Below are positions 25,746-35,839 of a DNA stretch of 64,000 nucleotides, piece after piece. How positions within the stretch are numbered: position 1 is the first letter of the stretch; each line of letters opens with the position of its first letter. The stretch covers positions 104,267,125 to 104,331,124 of the forward strand of contig OX465581.1 of the NCBI GenBank assembly GCA_950022655.1, given 5' to 3'. The translations under genes and the position numbers were made by a program. Source of the DNA: Alentia gelatinosa. Taxonomy: Eukaryota; Annelida; Polychaeta; Phyllodocida; Polynoidae. The notes under the pieces are model-generated. The model made no database searches and was not told the origin of the DNA. It was given only the letters and a program-made list of their open reading frames with translations.

Positions 25746-28322
25746 TATGACATCACTGACGTGACGACAATGACGTGGTCGTCATAGAAGGAAGCCAGTG
25801 CGTGCTTCGTCGGCACAAGGAGTACTTTTGACAGGAGGGATCATTAGAAGGGACTCTCCCCGCACTAGGTGGAGGAATGAAGGGGAGGTTCAGGAAGCAT
25901 CTACCGCCTATACACATACTGGAAACCGCAGGTAATGGCTGATGGAGGGAGTGCTTGTTGGTGGCCACATAGGGGTAGGGTGGGGTGTCTGTGTGTTCAG
26001 GAGGGGTACCGTTTGTCTCACCTGTGTCGCACAAGAAAGCACGCCATCTCTCAATGCCTCCAGTGTGTGAATAGCCACAATGTGTGCGCGGGGTGGGCCG
26101 CAAGCACCTCGGCCATTGTACTCCTATACGCCCGACCCCCCACACCCCCCGTACCCCACACCTCCGTGGACCGGACCATTGTCCACCGCACGCCCCGGAA
26201 AGCGAAGCAGCGGCGGTGGGGGGAGGTAGAGGGGGTGGAAAGGATGGCGGTGGAGGGGTCCCCTTGTAACCCGACGCGCGCAGGCGCTGACCCTGAGCCA
26301 CGCCAAGGTCGCAAAGACTCACACTTCCGGTGCGCAGGGGGTTGGGGTGAGATGAAGGTCTGTGGCGTGCAGGAGTAAACCAAGCCACGGTTAATCGCAA
26401 TGTCCCTGAAACCTCCCACCCACCCGACCTCCATTACACACAGACACAATACACCCCATCCCACACACAGCCGCCCTTCTCCTCCTCGCCCCGCGCTCGG
26501 CAGGCCGTGGAGGTGACTATTTACCTACCACCCCCACCCCTCCCTGTCCAGAAAGCACCAAGCGTGTCGGCCCGCCAATCGAGCGTCTCCCGCCCGCGAA
26601 CTCGATACCCGCTCGCTATTTGCTCACACATTTGGGCGGCCGCGTCGAGTCGCTCGCCTCGTTTTTACCGGGCGAGCTAATGGATTACCTGTATTTCTCC
26701 CCGGCCCCTCCCGCCCCCTACAGCTCTCCACCCTTCACGCATGGCCCGGGTCTCAGGTGGGCGTTGGCCGGCCCCGTCGTTCGGCACCCTCGCTAATAAT
26801 TGTCCCCGACTCCGGTGCCTGCGTCGGTGTGTTGACTCGGCCGCTCATTAATACTGGAGGAATAGTATTAAAGCGTCGGGTTACATACGACTCTACTAGC
26901 GCCAGGCGCGTTGCCGGTCGATGCCCGCCGGGTCAGGTGACCGGGGCGCGGCCAGGTAACGACCGGGTCCACCTGGAGGCAGCTCCCGGCGCCGTGTACA
27001 GCCCGACCTGGGGGAAATTCATTCCACTGGTATAACGTCCCTGCACCGCCACTCACCCCACCCACCCCCATTCACTGTGCTGTCGTCCATTACGCCGATG
27101 AGGCGGGCGCGCACAAAGTGCTTCCAACTTTAAATCAACAAGGACCAAGTTAAATCTAATGTCACATTAATGAAAATTGGGTCTTTTTACGCATGGTCGG
27201 GGCCAGGCGTTGATGCGGGGTTTATTGATTGGGGCCCGGGAGATGGGGTATCAATGATCCGCCATATGCTGATGCCATGCCAGCCGACGTTCTGATCACA
27301 TCAACTTGGCTTCTGTGTAGGCGGGCACCGGTCCCACCTTCACTAACACAGTGTTATCTTTGATGTTTGCGGCCATTACCTTTAGGGAATTACTTCATCA
27401 TGTAACACATGAAACAAACACCAGGTGTGTCGAAATCAGTCCCCAATGGGATCGACACTCTGTGCCCGAGGGATATATAAATACTAAAGTTCTAAAGACT
27501 GTGTTATGATTATAATAACATAATGATAGTTTCTGTTATTCTTGTCTTTATCTATTCAGTTCTGGAATATTTGCCTTTAGTAGTCACATAGCACCTATTG
27601 GTTCACATAGTCAGTTCAGAAGTTGGATGTAGGCCTACATATGAATAGTGAAGATTGAAAAGGGTTGACGATCTAAAATAGTTTTACCTCTTCACTGATG
27701 CCTGATAGAAATCAAACCTGTGCAAAATAACATTGTTTAGGCTGTTTAAAATGGTCAATTTGTATAAGTATCTAAATCTTGCTTATCGTATACAAACATT
27801 ATAGATGTATATGTGTATATTATAAAGTATAATGAGACTTTGCTAGGAAAAATGGACCAATTAAAATGATACACTTTCAATATAAGAGTCGTACCTTTTT
27901 CAACCACTAGATAAGAGTAAATGGCATAATATGACTGTATACATATAACACTGTATGCCTATAATAGTTGTATATAGATTAAAAATAGTGACAATACTTT
28001 TAGATTTCAGTATTCAAGTCAGTAACAGTAAACGTCGTATAATTGCTTACCAAAATGTGAAAAAAACACAAGAGGAGGATCTTGTAAGTAGCTTTCAAGT
28101 GGCTTCAACTTGAAACCCACATGGCTTCCCATGTGGCTTCATAGAAACATTGTACAATCCTGTACCGTTAATGGGGTTATACACTGCCGGCCCATCGGGA
28201 GTCTATGGGGGCCCCGTCACATTAGGAGGTCGTCATTGGTGGAATGGTTCCCCATTCTCAGTACCTGCTCCTCTGAGGTGGTCCGCTCGTTCGTGAATCT
28301 CGTTCACATCTACGATGTCTCT
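25746..28322. other. 3' flank of MIPOL1, with GC-rich island 25900-27120
   Basis: The left part is a GC- and CpG-rich island with many overlapping open frames, including a 215-codon minus frame at 25753-26400 of low-complexity Pro/Gly/Arg content that I do not accept as a gene. The right part (27300-28322) is AT-rich and probably contains the MIPOL1 3' UTR; a minus-strand AATAAA lies at 27221-27226. A GAAGCCA cluster (as TGGCTTC) lies at 28100-28140. Confidence 0.45.
28100..28140 (-). repeat. GAAGCCA motif cluster (three copies)
   Basis: TGGCTTC occurs at 28100, 28122 and 28134 on the plus strand. The last two are exactly 12 bp apart, the same spacing as at 54691 and 62981-63184. It lies in the probable 3' UTR of MIPOL1. 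Confidence 0.7.
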
Positions 28323-28389
28323 TCAGTCATCCATTTTTGTGCCCAGTCCGTTTATCTTGCGTCTAAGGACGTTGACGAGTCTTTCCAAC
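28323..28389 (-). CDS. MIPOL1: MIPOL1 terminal coding exon (C-terminus and stop)
   Basis: This is the last coding exon. It starts right after the acceptor ttctgttttag. Its first base completes the AA left over by the 231-bp exon (giving Lys), then it reads LERLVNVLRRKINGLGTKMDD and TGA (28323-28325). The family is known to end in a KLERLVDVLRKK-type segment, so this short exon is recognisable although only 67 bp long. The vertebrate tail beyond that segment differs; here it is short and ends in KMDD. The exon is 15.9 kb from its upstream partner. Reading the minus strand past the stop, the first AATAAA I noticed is at 27226-27221, which would give a 3' UTR of about 1.1 kb; that end is not proven. 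The phase match, the acceptor and the family match together make chance unlikely. Confidence 0.85.
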
Positions 28390-28510
28390 CTAAAACAGAA
28401 CCAACAGGGACGTTTAGGTGTCATAGTAATGATTTAAAATGTAATAATGTTCACATTCAAAATTCAAGCTGAATGGTGATCCTTCTCAAGATTTAGTTCA
28501 ATATTATAAC

Positions 28511-28526
28511 TTCGGAATATTCCGAA
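28511..28526. repeat. Perfect 16-bp palindrome
   Basis: TTCGGAATATTCCGAA, just inside the final MIPOL1 intron. It resembles paired heat-shock-element half sites (TTC/GAA) but no function is shown. Confidence 0.5.
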
Positions 28527-29678
28527 ACAATCGTCACATGGGACATGAAACCTCAGGCACACACTGTAGGTAATCAGGTATGTTACACTTAAACGAACCT
28601 CAGACACAAGAAAGAATACCTTTTTTTGTAGCTGCAGATTTCAATGACATAATAATGTTAGATACCTTTCATGCATTTGAACAGATATAACTCACAAGGA
28701 AATGCCAAGATCCTCATCTTTGTAGACAAATGAAGTACGTAAATTGTAAATCAAATTAAATCATGTGAACAAAACGAATAAGGCACACACTCAGTTCTTA
28801 TGACCATTTAAGTATTCAGCAAATACCGACATTTATGCTGCCACTACCTGTGTTCATCAAATTCGCAAGCTCATGTTCCTCAAAGACAGCGCAAACTCTT
28901 TTTCATGAACATACACGTTTAATGGTCGCGAATTAGCAGATGTGCTTTGGAAGCCACCCAACACTAAAGTTAGATTGCGAGCGTGCTTTTAGTCCGCACA
29001 TGTCTTTGGTTAGACCTTCACGTACAAACAGAGGAGCGATTTGTTGGTTGCTTAACACCGACAGCGCTTCACCTCTACTCTGTGTGGTGGTTATGTTTCT
29101 GGTCAACACGACCGCCAACAAAACACGGCCCAGACCTGGCCCGGCTGAAAGTGTCGGTAAGTATTTACCGACATTCACAAGGAAAGCACCAACCCCCCAA
29201 GAAAAGTGACTAGGGGCCGGTGGCGGGGGCCAGCCGGGCGTCGGTCATTGTATAGGGTACGTGTTTGACCACCTCTTCGACCAGGTTTAGTTAACACTGC
29301 CCACTCTCCGCTCACCGTGATTCTTGGTGGTGCCGGTGGTGGTTCTAATGGTGCTGGGGGTGGGGGTGGAATGGATGGCGGGCGGGGGAAAGAGGGGGCT
29401 GAGTGGAGTAGGTGGTGGAAGATATCCCCCTACCCAACCACTCCAGGAGACCGCGTCCTACATCCAAGTTGACATGCAATTCACGAATTCATTGTCAAAG
29501 TAGGTGACTGAAAAGGCGATCTATGAGGAGTAAGGAAAAAAGGACTACACGGTATATCTGTGCTGATTCTGGTTTGGGAAGGATGTAAAAGAACCATCCT
29601 AGAGTCACTGTGGTCATCATCAGAGAGGTGGTTTGATGGGTGGTTGGTGGTGTATTATAAGGGCACTGGTAGGTGGCT

Positions 29679-29714
29679 GGGCAGGGGTGGGCAGGGTGGG
29701 CAGGGTGGGCAGGG
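29679..29714 (+). repeat. G-rich 10-bp tandem repeat
   Basis: Tandem GGGTGGGCAG units. The plus strand has more than four GGG runs in close succession and could form a G-quadruplex. Confidence 0.85.
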
Positions 29715-31420
29715 CATCGTGGGGTTGGTGCCAAACAGGGACCACCATTATACAGCATTAAGCCGGGTCTGGACCCAACGCTGAGGAGAGGCTCGAGTAT
29801 TTGCAGCGGAGCGGGCAGCGATCTAGACCTCGGCCCTCACCCACCAGCTCCGGCCGCCTACCCACCTCCTCCCAGCCCCCCTGATGAAGCTGGGCGCTCG
29901 CCCTAAGCTCAAGGCATACATGAGGGGTGCGGCCGGCGAGGATCGCATTCAGACTGTGTTTGGGCAGGTCAGATGGGTCTAGGCCAGTCTACACACGACT
30001 GTGGGAAAGTGAGGCCTGACGGCGCCTAAAACCCAGGTAGCCAAGATTGATGCCCCCGCCGAACCCCAACTCCCCTGCTCCCAGCGCCAACGCATCACCT
30101 AAGTGTTCAAACCCACCCTCTGTCCTTCCGGCTTTTAAACATTCATAGAGCCCCTTCTCACTGCAAGTGGAACTGTCGTATTAATATCTCCATAAATGAC
30201 AAATCACCCAATACTTTACACCAGCTACGACTTATTATTGTATGTCTACATAAGTGAAAAATCTGCTCAACCAGAACCTAACCATCAAAATATACATTGC
30301 CAGAGAAAGTCCGTCTTCCAATGACTCCGTCTCTGGTTTCTATTGAAAAAATAAGACAGGCCTTCAGCAAACGTTTTTTCAAAGTTGAAGTGTTTCCTTT
30401 CATTTGACATCGCCGACCCCTTAATCTACCTTGATGAGTACCAGACACTTGGGACTAGTCATGTGACCGCTGTTGGCTGTCACTAATCCTCCAGAACTCT
30501 TGAACATACCCGTCTGCCTGATTACCAGACATCGTACGTCCTATGCCAACTCATTCTCCCTATATTCTTAAAGGGCATCTTGAACTTAAACCGTAGCAAG
30601 GTGTCCCAACTTGAAGCACCGGCTGATAGTGTTGAGTAGTACTACAGAGATGACAGGATCTGGTCTATAGGCCGCCTTATCATTATCTCACGGGAATCAC
30701 ATACACATGTATAACTTAAAGAATGTACAGTAATCACTTTTTCCATTGTATTTCATTCACAAATCTATTGATTGAGAATAGACAGCTTCGCTACGATTCT
30801 CTTACCATAGCTGATGTGCAAGTGGCTTGAACTGCATGACATAGTCATCCCATTTACATTTGAAATTAGATCATTAATGTTGAGTGGATATTTGAATAAT
30901 CCAAGTATATCCTAATTCATATGTCTTTATCGTTGTATTCTGGAGGACATACTCATACTATTTTCTAAAACAAAAATTTACAGATCAAACTTGGTAATAT
31001 TCCTCCTACTCCTTGAATGTCGCCGTTTGCACCCTTCAGAACATGGATATACACACCCAGGCGAACATTCTTTATTCTCTCTTCATGTAACTCCAAAGAG
31101 GTACCTATATAGTACTACAAAATGTATATGCATAGTCGGTTCTGTCTACTCTAGACCAACACGGACATAGAACTTTATCCTACTGTCTTCTCCTGTGGTG
31201 TTGCAGCACATATCAGCTGTAAAATTACATACAGGTTGCACGTACCACTCTCACGTGACACTCCTAGTTGATTTTCTTTCTCTTTTTCTTTTTTTCCCTC
31301 GTGGCTAAGCCAACAGCGTCGAGTTGAGCCCGGGAGAAAAATGCTCTTCTAAGATCGGCCTTTGAGCTGCGGTTCTCGAGGCAGACAGCTGAGACAAGAC
31401 TTGGATCTGCCGTCACTCTG

Positions 31421-31505
31421 TCACCTCGTGTCACCCACCGTTACCTGGTATCACTTGATATCACCTGGTGTCGTTCCCTGTCACCTGGTATTACCCACTG
31501 TCACC
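31421..31505. repeat. 20-bp minisatellite, four copies
   Basis: Four exact-length 20-bp units of the type TCACCTGGTATCACCCACTG start at 31421, 31441, 31461 and 31481, and a partial fifth starts at 31501. Confidence 0.85.
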
Positions 31506-31999
31506 TATACCGAAGAGGCATGTCATAAAGTGCATGGGAACGTGGTATTCTCTATGATACTTCATGAAATCGCAACCAATGAGGTATCATATAGAATCAA
31601 AAGGTTGATGTCAAATATAGTATTGCGAATTGCGAAAGCAGGAATTCAGAATAGAAACATAGGGGCTAGTGTATGAAGATGGGGCGTATCGCAATTTTTT
31701 CCCAACCTAAGAGTACACACTCCTAAGGAACGGACTAAAATTAACATAGAAACATAGGGGCTAGCCTAAACTCGAGCAGAGTGAGTCAAAGATAAGACAT
31801 ACCGATGATAGATGGATAAGAAATTGGGAAAACGAAACAGGAGAAAGCTGAAGACAAAAATATGAAATGACACTGACATAATTCTTTTTTTCTTTTAATA
31901 AAAATAGATTCCTAACAGAATCTTAAATAGGCACTCATAAGAACATCATATATGCCCGAGATGAGAGAGGTTTGGGAAGAAATGGGTGTGGGTGGGTGA

Positions 32000-32620
32000 G
32001 GAGAGGCCTCTGCAGATATAACTGAGAGACACAGGTACAGAGATAGCTCAGAGATTGAAGAGGTCTGTGCAGAGACAATCTATGCATGTCAGCTAGGGAT
32101 TAGGTAGGTTTATACAGAGATGGCTGAGAGGGAAGGTTGGTCACTGGGGATCGTGCAGAAAAGAGTCAGGGATGAGATACGATGAAATACGGGGTACTCA
32201 GAGTATATGTCCGGCCAGCATAGCCATAAGGTATATCTTTACACGGACAAAACGTCAGGAATAAGACGGGTGAGGTCTATGCAGAAATTCTCATGTAAAT
32301 ATGTCAGAAATGGGGAAACCTGGACAGATCAAGACGAAGGCCATTACAACCAGTTAAAGGTTAGCAACAGGTGATATCTATGTAAGGATATTATGGGTAG
32401 GTACGAGCATCAAGGGGCAGTATATATCCATGTGAAGATAAGATAGGAATCGGAGGCAAATGTAGATTTAGCCCATTCACAACAGGGGCCTGTATAAAGA
32501 GGACCTATGCAGAGACATGCTAGAGGTTAAAGGCTCTTATACAGAGATGACTGAAACTAGAGTTGGACTAGAAAGGAGACATGCAGAAATAAGACATGCA
32601 GATAGAGAGTGGTACAAGAG
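32000..32620. repeat. Diverged tandem repeat field
   Basis: The phrases TATGCAGAGACA or TATACAGAGATGRCTGAGAG recur at about 32014, 32037, 32067, 32110, 32152, 32278, 32508, 32539 and 32580, with spacers of roughly 25-45 bp in the first part. The copies are too diverged to give a fixed period by eye. There is no open reading frame. Confidence 0.55.
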
Positions 32621-32940
32621 ACATAGAGCTTCATAAAAAATGAGTCAAGGGGTGGATTGGCCCATATAGACAAATGGTGCTAAATACGATGACATGATTA
32701 TGATAAGGTTTGAAAGCTAACGACCTGTGCTGAGATGCAAAGTGCATGGCATTAGGGAAGTTTCATGTATATGCCCTCATAGGAGATCCCAGATAAAGAA
32801 TTCAGGGATGATCATTGTATGATCTATGACACCGAAAACCTATAAATTCCATCTACTGCACATCGAAAACATAAATAGACACTGTACCCTTGTTGTGCAG
32901 CTACTCAATGATCAAACTCCATTATTCATCAAAGTACTTA

Positions 32941-33090
32941 TATAGAACGTCCTGACCATGCTGTGCAAGTCACAGAACGAGATGGTAATTTACGGTTTGT
33001 ACAGAACGAGGCATTTATGCCGAGTTCCGTACAAACCGTAAATTATCATCGAGTTCTGTGACTTGTACAAGCATGGTTGGACGTTATATA
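32941..33090. mobile_element. Fold-back element, ~70-bp arms
   Basis: The left arm (TATAGAACGTCCTGACCATG..., 32941-33012) matches the reverse complement of the right arm (to 33090) with a few mismatches and single-base gaps, and a spacer of only a few bases. Both arms carry ATTTACGGTTTGTAC and CAAGTCACAGAAC. A cruciform or MITE-like fold-back is the simplest reading. It has no coding capacity. Confidence 0.8.
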
Positions 33091-33173
33091 TTAACTATAT
33101 ACCCCAAAAAAATTTAAAAATCAGTAATTTGATCTTTAATAACCGATATGTTAATAAACATGTATAGCAAGGT

Positions 33174-33209
33174 GGTCCGTATTTTAGTGTACGGACCAGC
33201 GGTCCGTAC
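33174..33209. repeat. GGTCCGTA inverted repeat cluster
   Basis: GGTCCGTA (33174), TACGGACC (33190) and GGTCCGTAC (33201) lie in alternating orientation about 85 bp after the fold-back element and may be a related remnant. Confidence 0.6.
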
Positions 33210-33661
33210 AGTATTTTTACGTTAGATACCAAACGGTGCGTATTTACAGTATATACGGCATGGGTATATAGTAAAGCCGTGTAGCAGCAGTGCTGTGGAC
33301 GGCACTCTATCCTTGAGCAGTGAATAAGTTTAAAGTAGCTTGCCCGTCGGATGTCAGGAAAACAACTTTACTCACAAACACGCGCCTAAGGCCTCAATCT
33401 TAGCTCTGTACTCAATGTGAAAGATACACGATGTAGACGGATTGAGATGAAAAATGAGAAACATCATTAACCATTACTGAGGGCTTTGGCCGGTCGTGGA
33501 ATGGGAAGTAAATACCAACTCAATGAAAGTAACTCCTTAACTAAAAGTAGAAAATGGGGGCGTTGTTATGACTAAAAGTGATTAGTAATATCCGAGCATG
33601 AGTGAGGATACTACGTAGCGTTAACTACATGTACTAGGTGATGTTTCAGAGACTTTCTCTT

Positions 33662-33681
33662 GTATCCTCATATGAGGATAC
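33662..33681. repeat. Perfect 20-bp palindrome
   Basis: GTATCCTCATATGAGGATAC. Half copies GAGGATAC and GTATCCTC occur nearby at about 33605 and 33690, so it may be the centre of a small inverted element. Confidence 0.7.
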
Positions 33682-33984
33682 GGCTATCTGTATCCTCCGG
33701 GGTTATCGATAACGTGCGCCCATAGGTTTTCTACGGACAGTTTGTATCAGGTGAATAATCAGTGACTAGATATATCAAGACTGAGAATGGTTTAACATGA
33801 GGCCGTTGCTATGAATAACTTTATGGTTATTGAATGTATGAGGACTGGTTATGGCGAGCGCCTGATATCGCCCCGATGTAGTTAAAAATAGGATGAACCA
33901 GAACTAAAAGACAGCTAAATGTCTAGAACATATCTATACGGCATATAGCCTATGATCCATGGGCGCCGCCATGACGCCCCCCGA

Positions 33985-34046
33985 GTAGGTGTTCTTCACT
34001 AAAGGAGGTGAAAAAGTAGGTGTTCTTCACTAAAGGAGGTGCAAAA
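33985..34046. repeat. 31-bp tandem duplication
   Basis: GTAGGTGTTCTTCACTAAAG and the following 11 bp are repeated head to tail with one mismatch. Confidence 0.95.
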
Positions 34047-34059
34047 GAAGTGAGTGATA

Positions 34060-34551
34060 ATTTGGAAAAGTCACAACTATAGCCTTGCTCACATATTCAT
34101 ATAAAGTGTTCCATATGGAAAATATCATGTCTTGAGTTTAGTTATTATGTCATCCTACTTTGGGATGGGTGTCGAGAGTCAAGGGAACAATGGTAAAATA
34201 TTGAAAGGCAGTTGAATTTTGTAAAAACAAAGAGCCAGAATACAGCTACACTGGGCCTGTGTTTGGCATAGCATGGCCTTCCTCTTATTCCTCATAACCA
34301 TCATCATCCTTCTATTTTGTACTTACTGATTACCATTTACTCTTTTACACCATTTGTATGTCAATCAGTTAATCAATTAATTAATTAGCTCTAATTATTA
34401 TCAACTCTTGTAATTTACATGTGTTTTGGTTATTGACTATATTGACTTTGTAAACAGTCCGGATTTTGTATTATACTTATAATGGAAGACCACCTACTTT
34501 AAGGTGAATTATATGTGAAATAAAAAAAAAATAAAAAAATAAAAAAAAAAG
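34060..34551 (+). mobile_element. Possible retroelement 3' end with A-rich tail
   Basis: The region is non-coding and ends in GAAATAAAAAAAAAATAAAA-type tail at about 34514-34550. The preceding sequence, with short T-rich stretches, resembles 3' UTRs of LINE elements. No coding tail is visible, so it could also be a SINE or simply an A-rich tract. Confidence 0.35.
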
Positions 34552-35839
34552 GTTTGTCCCCCGACCACCTAGTGACTGCTTCGTGAACTAACAATGGCTC
34601 TGTCCCCTATAGACACACGCACATGCACCCACAGGCACACAGACACATAATGACATATATATACGTGTGTATACATGATTACTTCTCCATTTTTTCACCA
34701 TGGGCAGAATGTGTACCTACGCACACATAACCAAAGCATTGAAAGCATCTCTTCGAATAAAACAATCATCTTTACAGGGCCACCACCAGTGGGATGCCAG
34801 GTATGACGACAAAGACTTCGCCGGGCGTCAGCCTGCTGCGACATTTCACCTGGTCGTACCGCCTGACCCCGACCCCGCTTTGATCCTCTGTCGGCTCTAG
34901 GTAGAGAGTATCAGGTCAAGGGCCCCACTGTTATCTACCTGTGAGAGATAGGCACGGCGGGAGATGTGGGAAAGGAATGCTAAATCAGACAGGAAGATGT
35001 CTTTCCGCTGATTACATTCGTGAACCTATATCTGAGATTCAGTTTGAACTGGAGAACAAGACATTCCGAGAGAAAGTTTGTTAAAAACCTCTCTTTGATG
35101 ATGAATCTGATGAAGGCATTCTAAAGAGAGTAAGGCCAGGTATGGTATACTTTATAGTCCAAGCGCTGAGACCTAAATCTGGGACTTGAATGTTAAAACG
35201 ATTATTGAATTTATTGAGATCTTTGAATCGTTCGAACACAAAGCCATCGAACTAGAACTTAACCTGCATTTAGCATATACAATGTACCTACTATTTTCTT
35301 CCCTCATGGTTATTGAGATATGCCGGACACTAAACTATGTAATTACATGCTCTGTTAAAACCTACGCAGGGTATATTGTCGATCTCTGCAGTGTTACAGA
35401 ACTGCCTCCCTCAGGATCGTCTTATGTATTAGTTCGGCCCTTGATTATGGTGGCTTCCCGCTTTCAATTCACCAAAGAAGTTTAATCCTCCCATTCTACC
35501 AATATACACATCGCATACCTATTTTCATTATAAGAGTGGACCTGACAACCAGTCTCCAAGCCAGTACCTACATTAAACTATTATACCGATCTTGTTGCAG
35601 ATATAATTTAAGCATGATCAGTTAACCTATATATACCATATGATGAAACACAGACGAGTTAATAATGGCACTCTGCTTATATCGCTAAGGGTCATAGTGT
35701 GATATTTGATGGTTGAAATGCACATGTGCCTTGCTCATCTCATTACTTTTTACAGGAACTCCTCATTAATGCAGGCATCACGATGGAGAACCATTCTAAG
35801 TATAGATATACATGGATGTAGATTCCTCATTCTCTACCA

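Noticed and set aside
25753..26400. 215-codon open frame on the minus strand
   Set aside because: Low-complexity Pro/Gly/Arg/Ser protein in GC-rich DNA where stops are rare; overlapping frames of similar length on the other strand; no domain.
35756..35821. Plus-strand segment ELLINAGITMENHSKYR after a strong acceptor tttttacag
   Set aside because: Only 22 codons before a stop, no partner exon and no family match.
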